Assembly: GCA_902792115.1 (NCBI GenBank)
Contig: CADAYJ010000005.1
Location: 1 to 36,502 of the forward strand
Length of the DNA: 36,502 nt
Reading direction: 5' to 3'
Source of the DNA: an uncultured Ruminococcus sp.
GTDB taxonomy: Bacteria > Bacillota > Clostridia > Oscillospirales > Acutalibacteraceae
Shown here: piece by piece, positions 24,546 to 33,147 of the stretch
Position numbering within the stretch: the stretch's first letter is position 1
Layout: each line of letters begins with the position of its first letter
The notes under the pieces: generated by a model
Database searches by the model: none
What the model saw: the letters and a program-made list of their open reading frames with translations, nothing else
What the model was told of the DNA's origin: nothing
Made by a program: the position numbers and the translations under genes

Positions 24546-24884
24546 ATGGATTGTGTATTTTGCGAGATCATAAAGGGAAATATCCCTTCCACAAAGGTTT
24601 ACGAGGACGAGTTTGTGACGGCGTTTAACGACCTCAACCCTCAGATGCCCGTTCATGTGCTGATCGTTCCGAAGAAGCATATTGCAAGCGCAAACGACCT
24701 CACGGAGGAGGACGCAGTGCTCGTCGGAAAGGTTTTCCTCGCGGCAAAGGCTATCGCCGAAAAGCTGGGGCTTGAAAACGGTTACAGGATAATCAACAAC
24801 TGCGGAGAGGACGCAGGGCAGACTGTAAAGCACCTGCATTTCCATATGCTCGGCGGCAAGTCGATGGGCGAAAAGATCATCTGA
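24546..24884 (+). CDS. HIT-family nucleotide hydrolase (Hint type)
   Basis: A 112-residue cytoplasmic nucleotide-binding protein of the HIT superfamily, which cleaves purine nucleoside phosphoramidates or related nucleotides. It begins with the Hint N-terminus CVFCEIIKG, whose two Cys can bind zinc, followed by NPQMPVHVLIVPKKHI, GYRIINNCGEDAGQ and the catalytic histidine triad HLHFHML near the C-terminus. Length and all motifs are typical. AAGGAG stands before the ATG. It is first in the chain that continues with a phosphoribosyltransferase, comEC, holA and rnmV. The physiological substrate is not known from sequence. Confidence 0.94.
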   Translation: MDCVFCEIIKGNIPSTKVYEDEFVTAFNDLNPQMPVHVLIVPKKHIASANDLTEEDAVLVGKVFLAAKAIAEKLGLENGYRIINNCGEDAGQTVKHLHFHMLGGKSMGEKII

Positions 24885-24951
24885 AAAGCAAAACGCAGGA
24901 TATGTGCTGCGCTGCGAAAAATATCCCATATTCTAAGGAAGTAGTGTAGAA

Positions 24952-25488
24952 ATGAAAACGTATAAAATGAAGATCGCAGGTCTCGAGCGCGAGCTTCCTC
25001 TCTGCGAGGTAAGCGAGCACCTCGATATTGCCGCGTTCGTAATGTTCGGAGACGTCGAGATCACAAAGGCTGCTGCTGCCGCTCTGCTCAAAAAATGCCC
25101 GGAGCATGATATCGTAGTTTCGGCGGAGGCGAAGGGTATACCGCTCTGTTACGAGATGGCGCGTATCGGCTGCGGCGACTACGAGATCGCAAGAAAGTCG
25201 ATCAAGGTGTACGACGTAAATCCGATCTCCTACGAGGTTCAGTCGATCACGACGAAGGCTGTTCAGAAGCTGTTCCTCGCGGAAAACAGAGCGGCGCGTC
25301 TCAAGGACAAGCGTGTTCTGATCGTTGACGACGTTATAAGCACCGGCGCGTCTCTTGCTGTGCTTGAGCATCTCGTAAAGCAGGCCGGAGGCAATATCGT
25401 CGGCAAGGCAGCCGTCCTCGCGGAGGGCGACGCAACGGAGAGAGACGACATAATTTACCTGGAGAAGCTCCCCGTATTTCCGAAATAA
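24952..25488 (+). CDS. Adenine-phosphoribosyltransferase-like protein
   Basis: A type I phosphoribosyltransferase of 178 residues. The PRPP-binding signature VLIVDDVISTGAS is intact near residue 125, and the upstream loop VVSAEAKGIPLCYEMAR fits adenine/xanthine PRT proteins, which use it to hold pyrophosphate and the base. The N-terminus (MKTYKMKIAGLERELPLCEV) differs from the usual Apt start with its phenylalanine/proline motif, so this looks like a separate Apt-like subgroup often called simply phosphoribosyltransferase. Substrate base is therefore uncertain. AAGGAAG precedes the ATG. It lies 67 nt after the HIT gene and 41 nt before comEC. Confidence 0.85.
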   Translation: MKTYKMKIAGLERELPLCEVSEHLDIAAFVMFGDVEITKAAAAALLKKCPEHDIVVSAEAKGIPLCYEMARIGCGDYEIARKSIKVYDVNPISYEVQSITTKAVQKLFLAENRAARLKDKRVLIVDDVISTGASLAVLEHLVKQAGGNIVGKAAVLAEGDATERDDIIYLEKLPVFPK

Positions 25489-25529
25489 TGTAGAATTTGG
25501 CGCACGAAGCGTCAAAGAGGTAACAGATC

Positions 25530-27761
25530 ATGAAAAGGCCGTTTGCCTGCATCGGGCTGGGCGCACTTGCGGCAATGGCTGCAGCCGCTGCTTTCGACGG
25601 CTCAGCGGCTGCCCTCGCGGCGGCGTGCTTCGTTTTGTCCGCAGTGCTCCTCGCCCTGCGGATATTTTTAAAACGGGAAGACCTGCTCCCGGCGGCAGCC
25701 GTGCTGCTGAGCGCGGCTGTGGCATTCTGCGCCTATTTCGGCGCTGTAAGGCTTGTGAAGGAGCCTGTCGTCGGGGCGTACGCAGGGCAGCGCGCGAGCT
25801 TTTCCGGCGTTATAACGTCTGAGCCGTACACCTCGGGGGCAACGACTGTCTTCAATGTCCGGACGGACGAGGTAAACGGCGAGCCTGAGAGGATAAATAT
25901 CCGAATCTATTCCGATTCCGTTCCGGACGGCGGCGCATACGACATCATCGAGGGCAGCGCCGTACTTCGAGCCGTGCGCGGCGAGGGCGAGGGGCTTGGA
26001 AACGGAACGTCGCTTGAAGCGCGGCGCATCTTTCTGGAGGCGTACATCGGAGTCGCTTCAAAGACGCGGTATACCGTCGTCAAAAACGACGATCCCCCTT
26101 TGATGCGTCACTTTTCGCGAATGCGCCGCGGTATAGCTGAGTCCTTCCGCACCGTGCTGTCTGAGCCGGAGGCCGCTCTCTGCACCGCTATGGTGACTGG
26201 AGACAAAACAGGTCTTCCGTGGGACGTCCGTTCGAGATTCGGAACGCTCGGCGTGGCTCACATCATCGTTGTTTCGGGGCTGCATCTGTCGATCGCGGCG
26301 GCTTTCATAGGCTCCGCTGCAAGGCGGCTTTTCCGCATCAGACCGATATCGTGCGCGGTACAGCTTTGCGGAGTCCTCGCGTTCGCTGCGCTGACGGCGT
26401 TTGGCTGGTCGGCGTGCCGCGCGCTGATAATGATCTCCGTCGTTACCCTTTCGCAGCTTATCCACACGAAGCCGGATGCACTTAATTCTCTCGGCTTTGC
26501 GGCGCTTTTGCTTTGCCTCAATCCGTTTTCGGCGGGAGACGTCGGGCTGCTGTGGTCGTTTTGCGGCACGTTCTTCATAATTGTACTGTCGGAGCCTATT
26601 TCGGAGCAGATCGGGAAGAAGCTCGGTTCCGAAGGCGCTGCCGGTACGTTCGCAGAGTTGATCGCCGCTGCTGTCGCTGCGTTTATCGGCTCGATGCCGT
26701 TTGTTGTGCTTCTCACGAAAACGATATCGCTGTATACTGTCGCCGTAAATCTTATTATCGTTCCCGTCACGGGCGTTATCATAGTTTTTGGCGGCGTCGG
26801 TGCGGTGCTTTCGCTGTCCGGGCTTGAGACGCTCTCGTATCTGCCTATGTCGGTCGCCGGTGCGGCTGCGAAATATATGCTGTTTGTGACGGATAAGTTC
26901 AGCGGACTGCCCGGTGCGGCGATACGCCTCGAAAGCAGCGCGTTCGCCGTGTGGCTGATCGCTTCAGCGTGCGTCATAACGGCAATCTATTTTCTTTCAA
27001 AGAACAAAAAGGAAATAATCACGGTCGCTGCCGTTGTTTCGGCGGCTTCCTTCGTTCTGATCGGCAGCGCTCAGGTATTTCTTGCGGAAGGGCGCGCAAC
27101 GCTTACGATAGCGGACGTCGGCAGCGGACTTACGGCCGTGCTGCGTTACGAAGGCGGCAGCGCCGTTCTCGCGTCGTACGGCGAAGCGCATCAGTACGCC
27201 ACGATCCGAGATATCCTCGAAGGCTGCACGATAGAAACGCTTGCAGACCTTCCTCCCGACGGCGCGAAGTACGATTACACGAGACGTATCCTGCACGATT
27301 TCCCTGCCGGAAGGGTGATTGTGAAGGACGAGCGCAGAAGGCTTCGCGGCAGCGTTTGGTACGAGCACGAGGGCGGAGAGGTCATTGTTCCTGCCGAGAT
27401 CTGTACGCTGGAGCTGCCGGACGGCAATTCTGCCGAGCTTTATACGGCGGATCAGCTTTCCTGCCAGTTCATAACACTTTACGGTCACACCGTACTGCTT
27501 TGCGGCGGTGAAGGCGAGCTTCCGGAAAGGTACAGAAGCGCCGAGTACGCCGTTATCACAGATGCGCTCCAGATGGAAATGCTGTCTGCCGATACGAAGG
27601 TGATCGTCTCCGATCTCGGAGGAGAGTACGGCGACGAACGGATAATAAACGCCACGAACGGCGAGGGAAGGATTGACATGACCTTCTCCGACCGCGGCGT
27701 AAAGATAAAGAAAACATACACGGGAGGTGTTGTGAGGTATGCCGACGATAACGGAAGCTGA
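25530..27761 (+). CDS. comEC: ComEC/Rec2 DNA-uptake channel with degenerate MBL domain
   Basis: A 743-residue membrane protein of the ComEC/Rec2 family, the channel that brings single-stranded DNA across the membrane in transformation. It has N-terminal membrane helices, a DUF4131-like outer domain (about 70-180), and the competence domain with VVSGLHLSIA, FGWSACRALIMISVV and GLLWSFCGTFFI. The C-terminal part (about 520-743) is in the place of the MBL domain and begins with TIADVGSGLTAVL, the counterpart of the usual LDVGQGDA. The HxxDxDH, GD and HHGS metal motifs are not present, so this domain is likely non-catalytic. AGAGG precedes the ATG. The gene overlaps holA by 23 nt, the common Firmicutes order. 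No other competence gene is near. Confidence 0.93.
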   Translation: MKRPFACIGLGALAAMAAAAAFDGSAAALAAACFVLSAVLLALRIFLKREDLLPAAAVLLSAAVAFCAYFGAVRLVKEPVVGAYAGQRASFSGVITSEPYTSGATTVFNVRTDEVNGEPERINIRIYSDSVPDGGAYDIIEGSAVLRAVRGEGEGLGNGTSLEARRIFLEAYIGVASKTRYTVVKNDDPPLMRHFSRMRRGIAESFRTVLSEPEAALCTAMVTGDKTGLPWDVRSRFGTLGVAHIIVVSGLHLSIAAAFIGSAARRLFRIRPISCAVQLCGVLAFAALTAFGWSACRALIMISVVTLSQLIHTKPDALNSLGFAALLLCLNPFSAGDVGLLWSFCGTFFIIVLSEPISEQIGKKLGSEGAAGTFAELIAAAVAAFIGSMPFVVLLTKTISLYTVAVNLIIVPVTGVIIVFGGVGAVLSLSGLETLSYLPMSVAGAAAKYMLFVTDKFSGLPGAAIRLESSAFAVWLIASACVITAIYFLSKNKKEIITVAAVVSAASFVLIGSAQVFLAEGRATLTIADVGSGLTAVLRYEGGSAVLASYGEAHQYATIRDILEGCTIETLADLPPDGAKYDYTRRILHDFPAGRVIVKDERRRLRGSVWYEHEGGEVIVPAEICTLELPDGNSAELYTADQLSCQFITLYGHTVLLCGGEGELPERYRSAEYAVITDALQMEMLSADTKVIVSDLGGEYGDERIINATNGEGRIDMTFSDRGVKIKKTYTGGVVRYADDNGS

Positions 27762-28797
27762 TTTCAAAAAGATACTTAGCCGGGGAGACTTCGGCACGCT
27801 TTACTACCTCTGCGGCGAGGAGAAAATGCTCGTCTCGCGCTACACCGAGCTGCTTGTCGAGAAGACGGCGGGAAAAGAGCCGAGCGACTTTAATTATCAC
27901 GTATTCACTGATGCGTTCAGCGTTGATGAATTCGAGGCGGCGGCTCAGATGGTTCCGTTTACGAGCGACTACAACGTCGTCGTCGTGAAGGATCTCGATT
28001 TTTCAAATTTCGGCGCAGACGAGTCGGGCAAGATACTCGACACTGTCTCTCACCTAGCCGGCGATACCGTGATGATATTCACGTTTCCGACGAAAGCGTC
28101 CGGCGAAGGAGACAAGCCTGCCGCAAACTCAAAGGACACGAAGCTGAAAACGCTCGCCTCGAAGAAGGGAACGATCGTCGAGTTCAAGAAGCTGACGCCG
28201 TCTGCGGTAAAGACGAAGCTCATCTCGTGGGCGAGCAAGCGCGGCGTTGTTCTGCCGCAGGCGCAGGCCGAGCTGCTTGTCGAATACTGCGGCACAGACC
28301 TAAACCGCCTGAAAACGGAGCTTGAAAAGCTGTGCGCCTACGCCGGAGAGGGCGGCGAGATAAAGCGTGACGACATTGACGCGCTCGTGACGCGCGACCT
28401 CGAATCGCGCATTTTCGACCTTTCAAACGCCGTCATAAACAGGCGCTCTGCCGAGGCGTTCCGCGTTCTCGACAGGCTTCTGTACAACCGCGAGGACGAG
28501 CTGAGGATAATCTCCGTCCTTGCGTCGTCGTACGTTAATATCTACCGCGCAAGGATCGCCGTAAAGAGCGGCGCGCGCACGACGGAGCTTAAAAAGTGGT
28601 TCAAATACAGCGACTCACAGCTTCGCTACGCCGAACGGGATTCGCGCTCCACAACGACGGCGGCTCTCCGCAAAAGCATCAACGCAATCGCCGAGACGGA
28701 TATGGCTTTGAAAAGTACGCGCGCCTCGAAGCGGCTGCTGCTTGAGCTGCTTGTCGAGAAACTACTTATCATAGCAAGTGAGGAAAGGCGAAGATGA
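27739..28797 (+). CDS. holA: DNA polymerase III delta subunit
   Basis: The clamp-loader delta subunit, which opens the sliding clamp during replication. The 352 residues fit HolA: an N-terminal AAA+-like domain without a functional Walker box (FGTLYYLCGEEKMLV, then SDYNVVVVKDLDF), a middle helical region (LVEYCGTDLNRLKTELEKL), and a helical collar domain (FDLSNAVINRRSAEAF, EDELRIISVLASSY). GGGAGG and GAGG precede the ATG inside the end of comEC, with which it overlaps by 23 nt. Its stop overlaps the start of rnmV by 4 nt. Translational coupling with both neighbours is likely. Confidence 0.95.
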   Translation: MPTITEADFKKILSRGDFGTLYYLCGEEKMLVSRYTELLVEKTAGKEPSDFNYHVFTDAFSVDEFEAAAQMVPFTSDYNVVVVKDLDFSNFGADESGKILDTVSHLAGDTVMIFTFPTKASGEGDKPAANSKDTKLKTLASKKGTIVEFKKLTPSAVKTKLISWASKRGVVLPQAQAELLVEYCGTDLNRLKTELEKLCAYAGEGGEIKRDDIDALVTRDLESRIFDLSNAVINRRSAEAFRVLDRLLYNREDELRIISVLASSYVNIYRARIAVKSGARTTELKKWFKYSDSQLRYAERDSRSTTTAALRKSINAIAETDMALKSTRASKRLLLELLVEKLLIIASEERRR

Positions 28798-29402
28798 TAA
28801 AGATCAGAGAAGCGGTGATCGTCGAGGGCAAGTATGACAAGATGCGCATTTGTGCGCTGTTCGACACGGCTGTCATTGAGACGGGCGGCTTCCGCGTTTT
28901 CAACGACGCCGAAAAGCGCGCCGTAATACGGCAGCTCGCTCTTGGCAGGGGCGTCGTTATACTTACGGACAGCGACGGTGCCGGCTTTCAGATACGCGGC
29001 TTCCTGAAGGGCGCCGTACCGGAGGGCTGCGTGAAGCAGGCGTATATTCCGGAGATCGAGGGCAAGGAGCGGAGGAAAGCCGCGCCCTCGAAGCAGGGGC
29101 TTCTCGGCGTTGAGGGCATGACGGACGAGGTGATCGTCAATGCCGTGCTTCGCAGCGGAGTTCATGTCGTGGGGGAGAGCGAAGCGCCCGAAAGCGAACT
29201 TACAAAGTCGGATCTCTACGAGCTGGGCCTCACCGGCCGTAAAAACAGCGCTGCACTCAGAAGCGCCCTTCTGAAAAAGCTCGGATTTCCAAGGTACATG
29301 ACGACGAACGCCCTCCTTTCGGCGGTGCGCCTGATGTATACGAAGGATGAGCTAAGGAAGCTGTGCAGCGAAGCGGATCCGGAATTCAGGATCGAAAATT
29401 AG
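28794..29402 (+). CDS. rnmV: Ribonuclease M5-like TOPRIM protein
   Basis: A 202-residue protein of the RNase M5 group, which matures 5S rRNA precursor in Gram-positive bacteria. It has the TOPRIM domain with IREAVIVEGKYDK (catalytic Glu) and VILTDSDGAGFQIRG (DxD). The C-terminal DUF4093-type part follows from GLLGVEGMTDEVI. All three acidic TOPRIM residues are present. It overlaps holA by 4 nt (ATGA). RNase M5 is often paired with ksgA, which is not here. The assignment to RnmV rather than another small TOPRIM protein rests on the N-terminal pattern and length. Confidence 0.85.
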   Translation: MIKIREAVIVEGKYDKMRICALFDTAVIETGGFRVFNDAEKRAVIRQLALGRGVVILTDSDGAGFQIRGFLKGAVPEGCVKQAYIPEIEGKERRKAAPSKQGLLGVEGMTDEVIVNAVLRSGVHVVGESEAPESELTKSDLYELGLTGRKNSAALRSALLKKLGFPRYMTTNALLSAVRLMYTKDELRKLCSEADPEFRIEN

Positions 29403-29455
29403 AAATGTAAAATACTGCGGAACGCATCCCGCGATCTCCGTTTTACATTTGTTTT
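29403..29455 (+). terminator. Possible terminator after rnmV
   Basis: A 10-bp outer stem (AAATGTAAAA / TTTTACATTT) with a small inner CGG/CCG stem, starting right after the rnmV stop and followed by GTTTTAAATA. Its weak AT-rich stem and short U-run suggest partial termination. Confidence 0.55.
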
Positions 29456-29499
29456 AAATATATGTTAGACTAATAGACTAAAATCCAGGGGTGGTTAGA

Positions 29500-29664
29500 A
29501 TGAGAAAACTAAAGGTAGACCGATTTGACGGTACTATGGTCATTTTTATTGATAAGGAAAAGAAGTATTTCGCGATCGAAAAGGCGGAGATCCCGTTTGA
29601 GCTGAAGAAGGGCGATCTCGTTGAGATCGACGCCGAGGGCAATCTCACGCTCCTTAAAAAATAA
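29500..29664 (+). CDS. DUF3006-family small protein
   Basis: A 54-residue protein that short-gene cut-offs would miss. The sequence starts MRKLKVDRFDGTMVIFID, the DUF3006 opening (basic, VDRF, then two short strands), has IPFELKKGDLVEIDAEG near the middle, and ends LTLLKK. These small beta proteins have no assigned function; my recollection is that they often sit beside MBL-fold or ComEC-like genes in Firmicutes, which fits comEC two genes upstream. AGGGGTGG precedes the ATG. It lies 21 nt before the YbaK-type gene, with which it is probably co-transcribed. Confidence 0.85.
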   Translation: MRKLKVDRFDGTMVIFIDKEKKYFAIEKAEIPFELKKGDLVEIDAEGNLTLLKK

Positions 29665-29685
29665 CGCCGGAAAGGGCATATTACG

Positions 29686-30168
29686 ATGGAAAAAACGAAT
29701 GTTATGCGCGTGCTCGACCAGAAAAAAATCGTATACACGCCTCATACGATCGGTGACAATACCACAATGACGGGTACTCAGGTCGCCGACGCGCTCGGAA
29801 TGCCGGCGGACGTCGTCTTCAAAACGCTTGTGACCGTCGGGAAGAGCGGCGCGAATTACGTATTTGTCGTGCCGATCGGCGGCGAGCTTGATCTCAAAAA
29901 GGCGGCAAAGGCTGTCGGGGAAAAGTCGATCGAAATGCTTAAAAGCCGCGAGCTTCTTCCTTTGACAGGGTATATCCACGGAGGCTGCTCGCCGATAGGC
30001 ATGAAAAAGTTCTTCAAAACGACGGTGGATATTTCCGCGAAAGAAAAAACCACGATCGCTTTCAGCGCCGGGAAAGTAGGCTATCAGGTCGAGCTTGCGC
30101 CCGGAGATCTCTCAAAGGTCATACGCTTTCAGTATGCCGATATCGCCGTTTCCTCTCGAAACGGGTGA
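29686..30168 (+). CDS. ybaK: YbaK/EbsC-type Cys-tRNA(Pro) deacylase
   Basis: A 160-residue trans-editing protein that removes cysteine wrongly attached to tRNA-Pro. The sequence fits the bacterial YbaK family throughout: TNVMRVLDQKKI at the start, ALGMPADVVFKTLV with the conserved Lys, VFVVPIGGELDLKKAAKA, HGGCSPIGMKK and a final FSAGKVGYQVELAP. GGAAAGGG precedes the ATG. The 21-nt spacing to the DUF3006 gene implies one transcript. A tRNA-Pro gene is present in the window, but at 6149, without a positional link. Confidence 0.93.
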   Translation: MEKTNVMRVLDQKKIVYTPHTIGDNTTMTGTQVADALGMPADVVFKTLVTVGKSGANYVFVVPIGGELDLKKAAKAVGEKSIEMLKSRELLPLTGYIHGGCSPIGMKKFFKTTVDISAKEKTTIAFSAGKVGYQVELAPGDLSKVIRFQYADIAVSSRNG

Positions 30169-30184
30169 TTTTAATAAAATTCTA

Positions 30185-30213
30185 TTGATTTATCGTTCGT
30201 TTTGAAGTATAAT
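30185..30213 (+). promoter_or_regulatory. Sigma-A promoter of citrate synthase
   Basis: TTGATT, 17-nt spacer, TATAAT, about 70 nt before the ATG. Confidence 0.75.
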
Positions 30214-30284
30214 TAAATTTGTATGGTGCGTGCAAGTGAATTTGGCGCAGGATCAGAAGATAAGAAAAAGGAAGTGTAAAAAGC

Positions 30285-31664
30285 ATGGCAGATGGGATCA
30301 GATTTATCGAAAAGAATTTTCTGCACACCTTGCCCGATATAAAGGTTTATGCGGACAGGTGTGTGGAGAATACTAATTTTTCTCCCGAGCTTTATTATAA
30401 ATACGACGTAAAGCGAGGGCTGAGAGACCTCGACGGAAAGGGCGTTCTTACCGGACTTACGGAGATTTCCGAGATCAGGCAGAACAAGCTGGTTGACGGA
30501 AAGGTCGTGCCATGCGACGGCAAGCTGTTTTACAGAGGCTACAACGTCGAGGATATTATCGCGGGCTTTCCGCAGGATTCTAATTTCGGCTTTGAAGAGG
30601 TGACGTACCTTCTGCTCTTCGGTCAGCTTCCGACTCAGGACGAGCTTGACGAGTTCAAGGGTATTCTCGCAACGTACCGCGCGCTGCCGGATACGTTCGT
30701 GCGCGACGTTATCATGAAGGCTCCGAATTCCGACATGATGAACGCGATGGCAAAGAGCGTTCTCACTCTCCATTCCTACGACAATATGGCGAACGATATC
30801 TCGGTCGAGAACGTAATGCGCCAGTCCCTGCAGCTCATAGCGGAGTTCCCGATGATCGCCGTTTACGCTTATCACGCATATAATTACGCAAAGAAGCACT
30901 CCCTGTTTGTACATAACCCGAACCCGGCTAAGTCTACGGCGGAGAATATCCTCATGATGCTCCGTCCCGACAGGCAGTATACAGAGCTTGAGGCGAAGGT
31001 GCTCGATATCGCGCTCGTTCTCCACGCGGAGCACGGGGGCGGCAACAACTCCACCTTTACGACGCGCGTCGTAACAAGCTCCGGTACGGACACGTACTCC
31101 GCGATTGCGGCGGCGCTCTGCTCGCTAAAGGGACCGAAGCACGGCGGCGCGAACGTCAAGGTCTGCGGTATGTTTGACGAGATAAAGGAGAACGTCAGGG
31201 ATTGGGCGGACGAGGACGAGGTGACGGCTTACCTCGAAAAGATACTCCACAAGGAGGCGTTCGACAGGTCCGGTCTTATCTACGGTATGGGACACGCCGT
31301 TTATTCGATCTCCGATCCGAGAGCGAGAGTTTTCAGCGGCTTCGTTGAAAAGCTCGCAGACGAGAAGGACATGATGAAGGAATATACGCTCTACGAAAAC
31401 GTCAGGAAGCTCGCCCCCGTCGTTATCGGCAAGGAGCGCAAGATCTACAAGGGCGTATCGGCGAACGTGGACTTTTACAGCGGCTTCGTTTATTCCATGC
31501 TTGGTCTTCCGATCGAGCTTTATACGCCGCTCTTCGCGATCGCCAGAATCTCCGGCTGGAGCGCACACCGCTTGGAGGAGCTTATCAACGCCGGCAAGAT
31601 CATTCGTCCGGCATATATGAGCATCGCCCAGGAGCGCGAGTATATCCCGATGGACGAAAGGTAA
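30285..31664 (+). CDS. gltA: Citrate (Si)-synthase / 2-methylcitrate synthase family
   Basis: Condenses oxaloacetate and acetyl-CoA to citrate; in an anaerobe this usually starts a partial TCA branch toward 2-oxoglutarate and glutamate. The 459-residue protein has the catalytic set in order: H286 in GPKHGGANV, H337 in GMGHAVYS and D396 in SANVDFYSG. The family substrate regions LHAEHGGGN and FYRGYNVEDI are also there. It is longer than the usual 370-residue Gram-positive form because of an N-terminal extension of about 60 residues (to ISEIRQNKLVDGK). Preference for acetyl-CoA over propionyl-CoA cannot be read from sequence. AAGGAAG lies upstream of the ATG, a little far. It has its own promoter and is followed after 6 nt by the zinc-ribbon gene. 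Confidence 0.95.
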   Translation: MADGIRFIEKNFLHTLPDIKVYADRCVENTNFSPELYYKYDVKRGLRDLDGKGVLTGLTEISEIRQNKLVDGKVVPCDGKLFYRGYNVEDIIAGFPQDSNFGFEEVTYLLLFGQLPTQDELDEFKGILATYRALPDTFVRDVIMKAPNSDMMNAMAKSVLTLHSYDNMANDISVENVMRQSLQLIAEFPMIAVYAYHAYNYAKKHSLFVHNPNPAKSTAENILMMLRPDRQYTELEAKVLDIALVLHAEHGGGNNSTFTTRVVTSSGTDTYSAIAAALCSLKGPKHGGANVKVCGMFDEIKENVRDWADEDEVTAYLEKILHKEAFDRSGLIYGMGHAVYSISDPRARVFSGFVEKLADEKDMMKEYTLYENVRKLAPVVIGKERKIYKGVSANVDFYSGFVYSMLGLPIELYTPLFAIARISGWSAHRLEELINAGKIIRPAYMSIAQEREYIPMDER

Positions 31665-31670
31665 CGCAAA

Positions 31671-32099
31671 TTGAACGGGTTAATGCAGTATATAATGAAG
31701 TTCAAGGCCGGCTACGAGAAGCTGATGGAGGGGCGCTACGGTTTCGACACGCTCTCCGGGGATCTGCTCGTCGTCTGGGTGATAACGGGCTTTATCAACG
31801 GCTTTGTACGCAGCAGGATTTTTTCGCTCTGCGCGCTGGCTCTGCCGGTCGCGGCGGCTCTCAGAATGCTCTCCACAAAGACGGAGAAGCGCCGCGCGGC
31901 AAACAGAAAGTATCTCAAATACCGCAAGGGCGGGGCTGAATTCTTTAAGATCACCGTCAAGCGGTTCAAGGAGCGCAAAACTCACAAATACTACAAATGC
32001 TCCAACTGCAGCGCGTATCTCCGCGTCAAGCGCAGGAAGGGCGAACACACCGTCGTCTGCCCGAAATGCGGCAAGGAGCTTAATGTGAAAATACGGTAA
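31671..32099 (+). CDS. Membrane protein with C-terminal zinc ribbon
   Basis: A 142-residue protein I cannot name. It has two hydrophobic segments (about residues 32-46 and 50-66), a basic linker rich in Lys and Arg (70-105), and a four-Cys zinc ribbon, CSNC then CPKC, at the C-terminus. The ribbon resembles those of rubredoxin-like or RNA-binding zinc ribbons, so a membrane-tethered nucleic-acid or protein binder is possible. The start is probably TTG at 31671, with AAAGG about 10 nt upstream; an ATG at 31683 is the alternative. It lies 6 nt after the citrate synthase gene and should share its transcript. Confidence 0.8.
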   Translation: MNGLMQYIMKFKAGYEKLMEGRYGFDTLSGDLLVVWVITGFINGFVRSRIFSLCALALPVAAALRMLSTKTEKRRAANRKYLKYRKGGAEFFKITVKRFKERKTHKYYKCSNCSAYLRVKRRKGEHTVVCPKCGKELNVKIR

Positions 32100-32104
32100 T
32101 TCAT

Positions 32105-32140
32105 GCAGCAGGCTGCACAGGGCGGCTTGCTGCTGCTTTT
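32105..32140 (+). terminator. Terminator after the zinc-ribbon gene
   Basis: Stem GCAGCAGGC / GCTTGCTGC with one G-T pair and an 11-nt loop, followed by TGCTTTTC. The U-run is short, so some readthrough into lgt is likely. Confidence 0.6.
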
Positions 32141-32193
32141 CGGTTTGGCCTGAATATCAGGTCCGGACGCCGACAAAGATAGGAGGAATACTC

Positions 32194-33021
32194 TTGGCAA
32201 GTGTCTATAACGTCTCCTTCCCCGGTCTGGGGCTGGAGTTCAAGGTGTCGCCGGTCGCGTTTACGATCGGCAGCTATTCCGTGTATTGGTACGGGATAAT
32301 TATCGCCGCGGGGTTTGCCCTCGCGACGCTGTACTGCATGAGAACGGCGAAGAAGCGCGGAGTTGATCCCGACAAGACGCTTAACTGCATAATAGTCGGT
32401 CTTATCACGGCGGTGATCGGCGCGCGCCTGTATTACGTCGCGTTCTCGTGGGGCAAATTTTCGGGAGACCTCGGCTCGATATTCAATATCCACGAGGGCG
32501 GTCTTGCAATCTACGGCGGCATTATCGGAGGGCTTGCAGGAGGTATCATCGCCGCGAAGGTGCAGAAGATGAAGCTGCTTGAGCTGCTCGATATCATCAT
32601 GACGGGATTTCTTATCGGTCAGGGCATCGGCCGCTGGGGCAACTTCGTCAATCAGGAGGCGTTCGGCACGCCGACCGACCTTCCGTGGCGCATGGCGTCG
32701 GAGGCGACGGGCGGAGTCGGCGTTCACCCGTGCTTCCTGTATGAGTCGCTTTGGTGTCTGCTGGGCTTTGCGCTTATCCATTTCGTGTTCTCCGGAAGAA
32801 AGAAGTACGACGGTCAGCTTCTTTACACCTACCTCGTATGGTACGGCTTCGAGCGCATGATCGTCGAGGGGCTGAGAACGGACAGCCTGTATCTGCCGTT
32901 CGCCGATATCCGCGTTTCGCAGCTTCTGTCCGCACTTGCGGCTGCGGCAGGTGCCGTGCTGCTCGTCGTTTTTGCCGTGCGCAGCAAAAAAAGCGCCGGG
33001 AGCGTCGCAGCTGAGGAATAA
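32194..33021 (+). CDS. lgt: Prolipoprotein diacylglyceryl transferase
   Basis: The membrane enzyme that transfers diacylglycerol from phosphatidylglycerol to the lipobox Cys of exported lipoproteins, before signal peptidase II acts. The 275-residue sequence has about seven hydrophobic segments, the YWYGIIIAAGF start of the family, the NIHEGGLAIYGGIIGG loop, the signature GRWGNFVNQEAFG, and HPCFLYESLW. The start is TTG with AGGAGG 7 nt before it, which fixes it well. The lipoprotein at 24020 is one likely substrate. It is followed by 261 bp holding the folD promoter and leader. Confidence 0.95.
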   Translation: MASVYNVSFPGLGLEFKVSPVAFTIGSYSVYWYGIIIAAGFALATLYCMRTAKKRGVDPDKTLNCIIVGLITAVIGARLYYVAFSWGKFSGDLGSIFNIHEGGLAIYGGIIGGLAGGIIAAKVQKMKLLELLDIIMTGFLIGQGIGRWGNFVNQEAFGTPTDLPWRMASEATGGVGVHPCFLYESLWCLLGFALIHFVFSGRKKYDGQLLYTYLVWYGFERMIVEGLRTDSLYLPFADIRVSQLLSALAAAAGAVLLVVFAVRSKKSAGSVAAEE

Positions 33022-33112
33022 CGTATTCGGCGTGAGATCGTGCCGAAAGGAGCTGCCGTCGGAGGCCGGTGAGAAAATTTTTATCATATTCCCGATAAAT
33101 CGGAAAAATCTA

Positions 33113-33141
33113 TTGAAAAATCCGCAGATTCGTTGTAAAAT
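33113..33141 (+). promoter_or_regulatory. Sigma-A promoter of folD
   Basis: TTGAAA, 17-nt spacer, TAAAAT. The start near 33148 leaves a leader of about 135 nt. Confidence 0.7.
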
Positions 33142-33147
33142 AGAACA

